In this document: positions 33,985 to 45,194 of the stretch, in pieces | How positions within the stretch are numbered: position 1 is the stretch's first letter | Layout: every line of letters begins with the position of its first letter | Source: Carallia brachiata | Lineage: Eukaryota > Streptophyta > Magnoliopsida > Malpighiales > Rhizophoraceae | NCBI GenBank assembly: GCA_021464245.1 | Contig: JADCRB010000004.1 | Location: forward strand, 3,095,103 to 3,159,102 | DNA length: 64,000 nt | Reading direction: 5' to 3' | Program-made: the position numbers and the translations under genes | The notes under the pieces: generated by a model | Database searches by the model: none | Told to the model about the DNA's origin: nothing | Seen by the model: the letters and a program-made list of their open reading frames with translations, nothing else

Positions 33985-34278
33985 GTAATAAAGATGGTAA
34001 TTAGTGACTTTTATAGCCATAATTAACGTATCATTTAATAGTTAATGCGTTCAAAGGCCGGAACTAATTTATTTGACCATCAATACTTACTTACTTACCT
34101 TTCTTATTTAGTTAATAGGTATTTGTCTTTTTTTTTTAATCATCATTTGGCACCTTTTTTCCTCTCTTCTTCTTATTAATTAATTGCCATATTATTTTAT
34201 TGCATTTTTGGAACATTTCAACGAAAAAATGGTGATTTGAAGACGGAGGGATGCACAAGCAAATTAAACGCAAAAAAT

Positions 34279-34661
34279 GGTAATAATTGACAGAATGGTT
34301 ACAAAATTATTAATGTTAATAACTTTTTATGTAATAAGTTATTATGAAAATAAGTGTAAGAAGGTTACCAATCATTTATGATAATTTTTTATAATATGAA
34401 AGTTTGCTATTAATTATAGTAATAATTCAAAGAATGGTTACAAAATTACTAATGGTAATAACATATTATGTAATAAGTCATTATGACAATACCGGTTAGA
34501 AATGTACAAATCATGTATGATAATTTTTCATAAAATGATAATTTGTCATTAATTATGGTAATAATTGACAGAATGGTTACATAATCATTAGCAATAATAA
34601 CTTTTTTCCATAATAAGTTGTGGCAATAATTGTTAGAAAGATTTGTTATTAATTATATTTT
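34279..34661. repeat. tandem repeat, period about 139 bp, nearly three units
   Basis: Units start at 34279, 34418 and 34557, each beginning G/AGTAATAATT and followed by GAATGGTTAC. The third unit is shortened. It lies 300 bases inside the CACTA-type end and could be subterminal repeat of that element. Confidence 0.75.
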
Positions 34662-35400
34662 TTATCTCATGTAATTTTATTTGTTAAAGGAAATATGTAA
34701 TTAATAGAGGGAGTGAATTAAGCGAAAACTTTCTCTCAGCTTTCCCTTTATAATATCGATATTGGATAAACCTGTGTAATGCGCAAGTTTGAGATATTTA
34801 TTAAAAATTTTATTTTTATTTTATTTTATTAAAAAAATATAATATTGAATATTAATTTTTTTAAGAAATTTTAAACTTTTGAAGTCATTCTAAAATTATT
34901 TATTAATTTTCTTTTTAAGGATAAAAAATTTGGGAGTAGTTTTTTTTTTCTTTTATTCTCTTTTTAGAAAATTCTAATGTAGTTCTTCTTTTAATTAGTA
35001 AATTTCAGAGATTTTCTCAATATTTTTTTTTTTTAAAAATAAAAATTTGAGAATAGTTTTTCGTTCTATTTTTATTATTTTCTTTTATTATAAATTTTAT
35101 AATTATGTAGTTGATTCAATTAGAGTTAAAGTAGTATTATGTAAAGTAATAAAATCTTTGCTTGATTGCAATTAAATTTATATTAATGGATTTATAGAAT
35201 CTTAATCCTAATTGTAATAGCATTTTGATAACTATAAAATATTTTAATATTTTTAAATTGTGAATTTATGAGAAATTATCACATAGTAGAGAAAGAAAAT
35301 CAACCCACTACGTTACCTCCACCATACAAATTCTACCCAACTGTTATTTTCTTTTTGGATCCTTGAGGAGGCTAAGAGCCTACAAACGTGAGTCTACATT

Positions 35401-35700
35401 GAAGACAATATGGGGCCATTGTACCCCAACAACATTTTGTTGTAAAATTGGAAGCACCCCACGAGGGGGATAAGAGAGAATGAGAGAACTGTTTATGCCT
35501 TGCTGCTCTCCTTGAAGCTCATAGGCATGTCCCACTAGCCAGTCAGCAACTTAACTGGCTTCTCTATAGACAAGCGAGATGCGTACGCTCCAAGGCTTGT
35601 CTAGATAATCACTACAGCTCTTCACCAAATTTGCATAAGAATGAGTGATAGATACTCCCTTATGAATGGCCCCCAAAACGGTCAATGAGTCCAACCGTCA
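35401..35700 (-). pseudogene. LINE RNase H domain C-terminal fragment
   Basis: One minus-strand frame reads LDSLTVLGAIHKG, then SVRISLVYREAS, VADWLVGHAY, YPPRGVLPIL and GVQWPHIVF, with an internal TAA between REAS and VADWL. This is the C-terminal end of the RNase H domain of plant L1-type retrotransposons. No reverse transcriptase or poly-A tail remains beside it. It is absent from the related segment at about 27900. Confidence 0.75.
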
Positions 35701-36370
35701 TTTTATCTGTTAAATAGACTGACAAGTTGGGTGTTCCTCTTAGTTCTATAAATTGGAGGGCCTTTGGCCCAAAGACCTTATGAAGTATATTTTTTTACCC
35801 TCCCTATAGCTTTTTTACTTATTATTATTATTTTTTTTTTTAGATCATACTTCATATTATGTTGACTTATGAACTTCTTACAAACTTAAGTATGCAAGGG
35901 CTAACATTAAATTCTGATTAGACATACCGTAGCCTCTCTTTGTATTGTAAGTGGTGATCTCGACTTTGGTTCAGTCCAATCTTTAAGAAAATGATCTCCA
36001 TCAGTAATCATCTACATAATTAATGTTGTTCTCAGTCACCTTGGGCACTATTGATACTAAATTGCTAACAAGTCAACAACAATCCATCAGCCACTAATCA
36101 GCAGAAAAAGATTGACGGACCGAGAAAAGAGAGTCTGGACTTACCCTACTCCCTCAGCCAAAAAAGAAAAAAAGAAATTTTTTTTTTGCAAAAAAAAAAT
36201 TTGGGGGTACTACTAAATTTTTATTTAGAAAATATTATTAATTATATTTAAATTAACATTAAATATTACTTAGAATTTAATATTTGTTAAAAAAAAGGAA
36301 TCAAACACAAAATTCCAACCATCACCCTTTCTCTTTTGGCCATAACCAGCCATCTGCATGCTCTTAATTA

Positions 36371-36722
36371 TTATTACAGAAAAGGTTGGTACTTGAACTG
36401 CCCAACCGAAGATAGCAACCAATCTGACGTGGAGACTAACTGGGTAGGGATTAGTGTTAGGTGTGCATCCCACATAAACTTTTTTTAATAATTAATAAGA
36501 AAAATTGTAAAAAAAGTAATGAAATATAACTACTTACTAATAAAATGCAACTACATTAATACTTTGCGTAAGATTGTTATTTTTAGGAAAAAAAAAATTC
36601 TTCGAAAAAACTTTTTCTTAACAAATACTATGTAAAATCTGCACTCTAAATTTTAAGATTAAAGAAACATAAAATTGCAAGATCTCCAAGTAATCAATAA
36701 CTATTTTTAATAAATGTCCGTA
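36371..36722. other. intergenic, nothing recognised
   Basis: AT-rich sequence with no supported reading frame. It ends at the left hAT target duplication. Confidence 0.4.
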
Positions 36723-36730
36723 CTAGTGCC

Positions 36731-37638
36731 TAGGGCTGTTCAAAAATCGTCCAATCCACCAAAAATCGTCTAATCCGCACCATATTTATCTGCATCCGCC
36801 AAAATTGTGAGAAAAAAAAATTATTCATGATTTTAAAATTTTCAAAACTGCCAAGGGTGGATTGGTGGCGGTTTTAGCAATTCTAAAAACCGCAAATAAC
36901 CAATCTAATCCGCCATACATATAAACACTATGGTTTATCATTAAGGGCTTTGTTTTTATGAATTTTGCAAGAGTTTGTGGAATGTGTGGGAAACAAGTAC
37001 TCGGCACCAATTTTTACAAAAAAGGCAATGTGTGATTCAAAGCAACTGCTATTTGCTATATCAGTTTGGATGTGATGTCTTGTAATCCCATGCTTACTTG
37101 TGTGCTAATGATTTTTTAGTGTCGACTAGCAAACACGAATTACGCTAACAATGAAACGTTATGCAATGTCCAACGTGTGTTTGGTTGGCGTATCTTTATT
37201 TAATCAACTATTTTGCTCTTATAACTTGTTACTGGTGATTCTATCAACATTGTCACTAATTCTTATGTGCATCAATTTTTGTTTTTCTAATATGCTAATA
37301 TAGATGTGTAGTTAGAAAGTAACAAGAAAGTTGGCAATGCTAATGACAAATTGTGAAGATATTTGGTTGGATTGTTAGACGCTTAATACCATGTAGCCAA
37401 AAGTTAATACTACGTACAATTATGACAAATCACTAAACAATGTTAATGGTAATTTGATATTTAAAGAATTTTATCAAAACACCGAACCTCCCAAACCAAT
37501 CTGTAAAATGGTAGATTGGTTCGGGCAGTTTAGACGGTTGATGATTGGTTGCAGTTTGAAATTTTTAAACTGCCTCCACAGCAGTTTAAATGCAATTTTT
37601 CTCTCTAAACCCCCCAATCCAACCCGCGAACACCCCTA
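36731..37638. mobile_element. non-autonomous hAT element
   Basis: The ends are TAGGGCTGTTCAAAAATCG on the left and, read inward, TAGGGGTGTTCGCGGG on the right, typical hAT termini. A perfect 8-bp target duplication CTAGTGCC lies at 36723-36730 and 37639-37646. The body contains inverted subterminal TCCAATCC-like and GGTTGGATTGG-like blocks and no recognisable transposase. Confidence 0.9.
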
Positions 37639-37646
37639 CTAGTGCC

Positions 37647-38365
37647 ACAACAAAATTCTTCAAAAACAATAGACAAGAGTGGGGAGTAGTGCTTGCAGAT
37701 TATTTTTATCTACAAGCGTCGATTGCTGAGAGATTCATTTATAGGGATGGGGATTTAGTTTGTTGTCCTTTTCGATTTTCTATAAAAAATTAATGTGTAT
37801 GACCTTTTGATATATGAGTAGCATTAAGTGCATAGAATCATAGATAATATTAAATTTAATTTGACTCATTTATCTTACACACCACAATAAGTGAGGTATA
37901 TTTAAAATAAAAAAAATAAATTTATTTAGTTTAAAATCTAAAATTTTAAATGTGTTTTATTCAAATAATAATAATAATAAAGTTAGTAAGTAACTTTAAA
38001 AACACAACTTTCCATCAATCCTTATCTTTCTAAATGATGTGAGGCAAAAAGTTTCTTTTAAATATCGATCATTTATACTTACAAAATTAGAAAGCTTAAT
38101 TAAATAATGTTGGGGATTGATTTTGTAGTTGTAAGATTTGTTTAGAGAATTTGTCTCGACTGTGAATGTAACAAATTTTTAACTTTCTACAATTATATTA
38201 ATAAAATGTGAAATAACAAAAAGAAATGCACATTATCATTTCAGTTTGTTATTACCAAAAGAATCAATGTAGTCGAACAAAGTTGACAATTTGTTGCATT
38301 TTGATACATCTTCAAGTCAAATCCTTTAGACAATTAGAAGCTTTTTCGTTAGTGTTAATTTCAGT
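37647..38365. other. AT-rich intergenic DNA
   Basis: No gene or complete element. A short (ATA)n run lies near 37965. Confidence 0.4.
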
Positions 38366-38810
38366 TAGAAGTAACGTTGTCAAATCGGTCCAACAAGTTG
38401 AACTGGAGACTGGTCAGATTTTTGGTTGGGTTTATAACTGGTTTATACCAAGTTTCTGAACCAATCAAAACTAGCTAAAAATCGGTAAAACAGAACCGAT
38501 CAAACCGAATCAACAGATATTATAAATTATAATTTGACTACAAATTTTATTTAAATTATAATTTAAGTCCCAAAATTTAATTGAAATTTTCAATTTAAGT
38601 ATGAATTTGATTTAAACTTTTATTTTAGTCATTAAAACTAAAAAATTAATATTCAATCATGATCTATAATCATTATTTTTTCAATTAATTTTTATAAATA
38701 TTTATTTATTATTAAACACTAGTTTTACTAATTCAAAGGCCGATTGAATTGGTTGAATAAATTGGTTGGAAGCAACAGATTTGTGGAATGGTCGATACGC
38801 TGGGTAGTTC
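38366..38810. repeat. GAACCGGT-type dispersed repeat remnant
   Basis: Contains AAATCGGTCCAACAAGTTGAA, AATCGGTAAAACAGAACCGA and, at the right, an inverted-looking CCGATTGAATTGGTTGAA. The family style resembles the 9.9-10.3 kb repeats. Probably a decayed transposon; class unknown. Confidence 0.4.
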
Positions 38811-39526
38811 AGATATAAGAATCAAATGTTCTTTAAGGAACATTTAAGTGATTAAGAATTCAGACTTTTATCATTGATATCTCAAATTTCAATCCAAGGA
38901 AGGCAATATGAATAAGAATGATGAGAGCGACTGCTATTGTATAAATTATGGTTTCATGGGACTACCAATGAAATTAAAAAAAAATGCATAAACCTCATCA
39001 TATTTACCTGTCATCACTTTTGTAAATAGGACGTGACAAATTAAGGCAATACTATGTCATCAAAAGGACATTTAGTGGTTAAAAGTCTACATTTATTTAA
39101 TGTCTCATGTTCAAATTCTTGTGATAAGTATGAAATTAGATATACTAACACTTGATAGATCTATTAGCTAATAGACCCAAATGTACCAACGTTAACACAT
39201 CAAGGGTTCAATATAGAGAACACAAGCTTAATTTGAGAAGATTAATTGCTTATTATTAAATTTCAAGAAGTTATCTTTTTGTATTTTTTTCCATAGAGAT
39301 GGTAAATAAAGCAACACTTTTGTGATGTTATTCAAGCATTGTTATTAGATAATTCATGTTAAAGTGGGATAAAAAACCTTTAAATGAAAAGGGAAAAAAA
39401 CAATGAAGTGGTTAAAAATTAAAAAATAATGAAATATGAAGGGTGAATTTTTGTTTTTGGCCAATGAAAAATCAAAAGCAACTTTCTGAATAGCAACTGA
39501 CAGGTCAAGATGTCAAGTGGATTTTT
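38811..39526. other. intergenic with SINE-head-like strings
   Basis: The plus strand near 39065-39125 shows TTTAGTGGTTAAAAG followed by GTTCAAATTCTT, an A-box/B-box arrangement. A weaker version lies near 38840-38900. No full element was delimited. Confidence 0.35.
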
Positions 39527-40492
39527 TTTTTTTTTTGAACACTAGAAAAGAAAATTCATTAATCTCAAAATGTCAATCAATATAACAATGGTTATCCCAA
39601 CCTAAACCCACAAACAACAAACAAGCCACAAACAACAAAAAGCCACCCTATCATACAACACAAAGTCCACCCTAATCCAAGTCTAGGCTCTATAGCAAAT
39701 ATGCAAGCCACACCTGAAGACTACCCTAGGCCCATAGCCTAGGAAAGACTAGATCCACGCTTACCACACCAAGCCTAAGCCCAAGCCCTGCTAAGGGAGA
39801 TCCCAGGAAGCAAAAGCTTCGAGAGCCTCCACCGTCCACTCGACGGCAATTACCTCGATAGACCAAAGAAACGGTAAAACCCAGAGGTTCAGCAACAACG
39901 AAACTAGCCAAAGCCGGACAGATGCCAGAGTCGCTAACATGCATAAGAGAAAGCGCCAAAAGATACCAAACTACAAAGTACGGGTAAGCCAGGCAGGGAA
40001 GAGCTGGCTAAAAAGACAGTGACTGGAGGCCAACGAAAATACGGGACCCAGCCATGAAACCATCGGGGTGTATAGAAGCGATCCCACTCCAAAAGAAAAA
40101 TGGGCGAAGCGAGGGAGGCAATTATAGCGAAACCAAGCCAAAACTAATACCAAACCATCGAAAAAAACCCAACTGAAGCACAGTGGGAACAAAGCCTCAC
40201 ACCACCACGACGAGAAAAAAAAGCAAAACAGCAAACCGATGGCAAGGTACCAAGCTTTATGAGGGAAGCACAAAGCACACGTGAGCTTAGAGGAATGCCA
40301 TCGAGAACCGGAAAAGAAGCTCTGGCACACGATAGCCCCCCTTTCTTCCTAGTGCATGATAAGTTCTCTCTCGAAGAAAGAGAGCCCTCTATTACCTCAA
40401 ATAACAGACTCTCATCCCGAAAAGGATATCAAATGTCATCTAATTTAAGAGGACAACGCACTAATTTACCACTAAGCTACTATCTTGGGTAG
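39527..40492 (-). mobile_element. long retroposon with a tRNA-like head and poly-A tail
   Basis: On the minus strand it begins with GTAGCTTAGTGGTAAATTAG, a tRNA-type A box, followed by a weak B-box-like TTTGATATCC. It then runs about 900 bases of GC-richer sequence and ends TAATGAATTTTCTTTTC, GTGTTC and a 14-base poly-A, a LINE-like 3' end. The reading frames inside have no recognisable domain. It may be an unusually long SINE, a SINE fused to LINE 3' sequence, or two adjacent elements. No target duplication was confirmed. Confidence 0.5.
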
Positions 40493-41246
40493 TAAGACGA
40501 TAGTATATTGATTACCAAATAACCTACCATTTACATTTCGTCCCCAATGGCGATAAGAAATCTAAAAGAAATGTGATGGAAGGGGCAAAACTGCTAGTAA
40601 GCATTTTGGTTTTTGCTAGAAAGCATTCATGGACACAAAACTAATAAAACAAACACATTAATCACAGCTCTTTTTACTTAAAATTAGTCTCAGCCCATTA
40701 TATAGTAAGATTCAATGCTCATCAAAATAATTATGGATATGTGGAGTGCTAAACTAGACTAGAAAAAAAAAAACTATTAGACTCTCTTAGGGTAACAGAT
40801 AATCTATGTCAAAGTTGGATAAAAGCAAAACCTTTCAATGAAAGAAATATTATAAAGCAACTTCCTCAACAGTAACTGAGAGGACTAAATGCACTTGAGC
40901 TCCAATATGTAAACAAAGCCAATTGGACATAACAAAGACATAGAGGTAGGACCTATATGCAAAACAAAATATTTTTTTTTTCTTTTGAATTTTGCATTTT
41001 CCACTAAAAATCAATTGATTTGTAGTAAGGATGGTAGAATCTGCAACATATATATTTACAAATTGAAATGAAACTAAATTTACTTTTTTTACAAGCTCAT
41101 TACAAAATATAATCTATTTGTTGCAATTTGCATCATCTCCATTGTAAAAACATACAATTTGCTAGTGGAAAAATTCTAAATTAAAAAAAATAATAAATCC
41201 TAACCCACAAGCCACATGAGCTATGGTTGATATATGTCCAATATTC
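40493..41246. other. intergenic, partial copy of 39361-39520
   Basis: 40808-40900 resembles 39361-39520 (GGATAAAAGCAAAACCTTTCAATGAA and AGCAACTTCCTCAACAGTAACTG against their counterparts). The long retroposon therefore sits between two related stretches. No gene is seen. Confidence 0.35.
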
Positions 41247-41376
41247 TTTTTTTTTCGTCTTGGGAAGGGTTAAACTCATACAAAGAGAAAGGGGGAAGGG
41301 GTGTGATAAAAATTGAACTCCTGACCACACTCTTGACCAATAAGGTCAATGATCACTTAAGCTAATGCTTTGAGTC
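41247..41376 (-). mobile_element. tRNA-derived SINE with poly-A tail and target duplication
   Basis: The minus strand reads an A box TTAGCTTAAGTGATC, a B box GGAGTTCAATTTTT and a pyrimidine-rich body. It then reads GAGTTTAACCCTTCCCAAGACG and ends in poly-A (T run 41247-41255). TATGTCCAATATTC (41233-41246) and TATGTATAATATTC (41377-41390) are a 14-base duplication with two mismatches. A second copy lies at 43353-43485. Confidence 0.75.
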
Positions 41377-41390
41377 TATGTATAATATTC

Positions 41391-41699
41391 TTTTGTTCAA
41401 GAATCTTTTCAAACATATATACAATTGATCTGATTCTAAATGGAAGCATTTCTTAGCCAGTATATATTTTGGTAGATATTATAAGTTATGAGCTAAAAGA
41501 AAGCATTGAAAGTGTCATAAAAGCCATTGCAAAACATAAAATATGTTGGCAGGAAAATTCTAAATTAAACAAAAACCAACAAATGAGACTCACATGCCAC
41601 AATCAGTTATAGTTGATCTATGTCCAATATAACTTAATCAGTATATTGATAGGTTCAATATTTACATAGATTTTATAAATATTTTTATTTTTAATTTGA
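41391..41699. other. intergenic, nothing recognised
   Basis: AT-rich sequence without supported reading frames. Confidence 0.4.
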
Positions 41700-43090
41700 G
41701 GTTTATTTATATAAATATTGTGAATTTTGGCAAATTTATGTTAATATTGTGAATTTTGGCAAATTTTACTTCAGTTGGCTATTTTATATTTTGTAGGACA
41801 AATGGACGAAACCAAAGTATTTTAAGCAATTTTTGAAGACCTATTGAAAGAGAGTTAGAAATGAACCAAGAATCAAAAGAATTAAACCAAGATTTGGTAG
41901 GAAAGCTAATTTGTAGTTCAATTCAGGTAGAATTCTACAACTATGTGGATTGTTCTGTTTTTGACCATTTCTTCCTCTACATAAATTAGAATTGGGTGAT
42001 TCTTAAGCCGAATCGAAGTTAAGAGATAGAATTACAACTTTTCACTTTTGACCAAATTCAGATTATACCTAAAAGGTATCGAGAATGGGACTGAAAGACA
42101 AAAAGTCAAAATTGTCCGATATAATCGACTCAAATTTGGGTATTTTAGGGCTTTTATTATCGTTATCTTAGAGGGATATAAATACCCACTTTACAGAAAA
42201 TTTCAGGGGGCTTAGAGGCTTATTCTTTTAATACAAGAATACAAAGAAAAACACAGAGAGGCAAAAGAGAAGAGCATAAAGGAAGAACGCGAAGATGTCG
42301 GACACGAGTTTTTCTATTCCTTTCTCTCGCTTCTTTTTCTTTTAAACTCTATGATATTGAATACTAGTTTTTCTTTAGTTTTTAGTATGAGTGGCTAAAA
42401 CCTAACTAGGACAAAAGGGTTGTAGCTTCATTTAGGGTTTCGTTATTTGATTTTTGTAAATGTTTGATAGTTCTTTCGATTTTATTTTTGTGGATGTAGC
42501 CTAGTTTAGGGCAATTATATGTTAAGAACTTAATTTGATTTGTCTACTTTGTTCTTAATTATAAGACATAGGATGAGTCAAACATGAGATTGACAAATAA
42601 AATATAATCGTATACTAAATAGATAACCATATAAACTTTGAATGAAATATAAGATAAGTTTACATAATATGGTAAAAAATATATGTTCATAATGGAATTA
42701 ATCTATTTTATATGAGTTCAAGAAAAGATTACAAGTAGATTAACTATGATTAAAGTTGTATGATAAATAACCCTAACTAATGAAGATGAATTGACATTTA
42801 AATCATTATTGCACAAAATTCATTTAATTTAACTCCTTCTAGGTAAAAACTTATAGTTATAGTACCCTTTATCTTGTTAACTTTTAGTTAAGTCTCTAAT
42901 TTTTTATTAGTTAAATTGCTTCATTTAATTCAATAGTTTTACTTTTAATTAATTTTCACAAACATAAAATATCTGTTAAATAGCATAAAGTACAATTATT
43001 TTTTTGTTCCCTTTGATTCGATACTTAGAAAAATCACTAGATTTTTATTACTATAATCGGCCTTGTACACTTGCAGGATTTTATCAGTCA
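41700..43090 (+). mobile_element. LTR-retrotransposon-like non-coding remnant
   Basis: Starts near a duplicated TATTGTGAATTTTGGCAAATTT. It contains GATATAAATACCC at 42174, a TATA box with a leader-like region after it. It ends near CCCTTTGATTCGATACTTAG and CCTTGTACACTTGCAGG, strings reminiscent of the LTR/leader of plant Tat/Athila gypsy elements. No gag or pol sequence and no second LTR are present. It could be a solo LTR; the edges are uncertain. Confidence 0.35.
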
Positions 43091-43352
43091 TGTATGCTTT
43101 GGTAGGTACTCCTATCATCACCAAAAAAACGACTATGCATTATGTTGTCATTTACCTAAGTCACTCAAATGAAAAGTACAAAGTTGCTAGCTGGCCATAA
43201 TGTTTAGTTGTAAAGTCACTTGAATTTTTAGTTTCATATTTATAATTCAATCTCTGTTTTTTTTTTTTTTTGAAAAAAAATGGAGAGAGAAGTACAAAAA
43301 GGAAGTAGCCAAGTACAACCCTAATCCAAATAGGAATCACAAAAATCTAAGG

Positions 43353-43485
43353 TTTTTTTTTTTTTTTTTTTTTTGTCTTAGGAAGAGTTAAACTCATATA
43401 AAGGGAAAGGGAGAAGAGGGGAAAGATGTGATGGGAATTTATATCCTTGACTAACAAAGTTGTTGACTACTTGTACTAATATTCA
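43353..43485 (-). mobile_element. second SINE copy, diverged
   Basis: Same family as 41247-41376: shared TTAAACTCATA...AAAGGGAAAGGG on the plus strand, a 22-base T run (poly-A of the element) at 43353-43374, a weaker A box TTAGTACAAGTAGTC and a decayed B box. No target duplication was seen. Confidence 0.65.
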
Positions 43486-44112
43486 GAATTGAGATCATAT
43501 AACTCTAATTCACATAAGTTCTAGCACTAGCCCATGAGACAATCTTGGAAAAGTGATTGTGAAGACTGATTCCATTTTCAAATACACATAGCCCAAAGCC
43601 AATCCAAACAATCCTCTTTTTATCCAGAGTTTATTAAGGTTAAGTGCTACATTTTGGTTGAGTAAGAGGCCATTAACTTTTCCATAAATCTCAATCCACT
43701 GCCAAAAGTAGCCCCCATCCTTTTGTACACTCGTTACTTAAATTTTAGGCCTTGAGGCCCCAGAAGTGGAAATAGCAAGCAAGCTAGATTAGTTGCAAGG
43801 ACCATAAAGTTTAGGACTAAGTCTTGGAATAGTCTCCAAAGTTAAAAGTCTAGAAGTAAAGAGATTGAAAATATCGGATTTGGATACCAGTTGGAGCTAT
43901 TTTTTTTTTTATTAAAACAAGAGAATTATCCTCTATTTGTGAATAAATATGACCACTACCCATTATCCCTAAATTGCTTCATTTGGGCAATCATTCAATT
44001 CTTAATATGATATATGATATCCGTTGAAACCAATATGGCTAATACGATACGTATTATGCATTTATTACAATCTAATCATGTACTTATATAGCCATGATTA
44101 CAGGCAATCTTA
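43486..44112. other. intergenic, nothing recognised
   Basis: Mixed AT-rich sequence with poly-T runs. No supported gene. Confidence 0.4.
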
Positions 44113-45194
44113 GGGCTCGTTTGGTATTTTCTGTTTTTCGTTTATTTTTCACAACAAAAAAAACAGAAAACATGTTTGGCAATTTGTTTTTATTTTCATT
44201 TTTATTGAAAAATTGAAAGCATTTTTCAAAACAAAAAAAAAAACAAATTAGGATAGCAATGAAATGATGTTGTCCTAATTTATTGTTCACTTTCTTTCTT
44301 CTCTATGCATTCACTCACAACCTTTTCTCTATGCATTCACTCACAACCTTTTCTCTCACTATCCACTCTCTTTACTATTCTCTGTCTACTCATCCTCTCT
44401 CTATCTCTCTCTATTTTTTTCTCTCTCTAATTTTTCTCTCTATTCATTCTCTCTCTATCAGTTCTCTCTCTTTACCTCTCTCTACCCATTCTCTCTCTAC
44501 ATAATCACTCTCCATCCTCTTTCTACCATCTTCTCTACTCTTTCTCTCTCTATGCACTCTCTACTCTTTCTCGCCACTCAATCTCTCTCTACCCACTCTC
44601 TCTACTCCTTCTCTCTCTACCTACTCACTCTCTCATTTTTCTCTTTCAACCTTTCTATGTACTTAATCTCTCTCTACTCATTCTCTCTTTACCTATTCTT
44701 TCTTTATATTTTCTCTCAACTCTCTTTATGTGTCATCTTTCTAGCCACTCTCTCTACCCTAACTCTCTCTACTCATTCTTTCTTCTACCAATTTTCTCTC
44801 TCTCTGTCTTTCCTCATTTTCTCTCTCTATCCATTTTCTATTCTCTCTCTTTCTAACCATTTTTTTTACTTTGCATCTCTTTATCAACTATTCTCTATAT
44901 TTTTTTCTCTCCCCCCCTTTTCTCTCTCTATTCATTTTTTTATCCTTTCTTTCTAATCTTTTTTTTAACTTTTCATCTCTCTATTAACCATTTTTTTATA
45001 TTTTTTCTCTCTCTATTCATACTTTTTTTACTATTTCTCTCACTATCCTTTATCTATCTACTTTTTTTATTCTTATAGGAAAAAAAAACAAAACTTAACA
45101 GCAATAAATATAAAAATTCAACAAATAGCAAAAACAAATAAATAAAAATTAAGAAACAGTAACAAAAAAATTAATAATGTCTCCAAACAGGTCC
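44113..45194. mobile_element. Tourist-like MITE carrying a roughly 780-base CT-rich tract
   Basis: The left end GGGCTCGTTTGGTA and right end (read inward) GGACCTGTTTGGAG are imperfect inverted repeats of the PIF/Harbinger Tourist type. The flanks are TTA on the left and A/TAA on the right. Between them lies a TCTC/CACTCTC pyrimidine tract from about 44283 to 45060. It opens long frames rich in Ser, Leu and Phe with no protein character. Adjacent to each end are A/T-rich stem-like sequences. Confidence 0.55.

Larger units (their letters stand above)
30770..36370. repeat. dispersed non-coding segment, copy 3, enlarged by nested insertions
   Basis: The blocks 30770-31710, 31950-32253, 32479-32530, 35270-35340, 35705-35800 and 36027-36370 align in order with copy 2 (26560-28060) and then with copy 1 (540-960). 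The extra material between them comprises the separate elements listed here. The OMT coding part does not follow after 36370, so the duplication stops short of the gene. Confidence 0.65.

Noticed and set aside
33972..35270. Complete CACTA transposon or Helitron
   Set aside because: Only one CACTA-type end and GC-hairpin strings are seen; no opposite end, transposase or Rep/helicase was found.
39726..40330. Minus-strand frames of 77 and 119 codons
   Set aside because: They lie in the body of a retroposon, are Phe/Leu/Ser/Trp-rich without domains, and are not continuous with each other.
44283..44956. Long open frames in the CT-rich tract
   Set aside because: They consist of Ser/Leu/Phe low-complexity sequence dictated by TCTC repeats, with no start context or domain.
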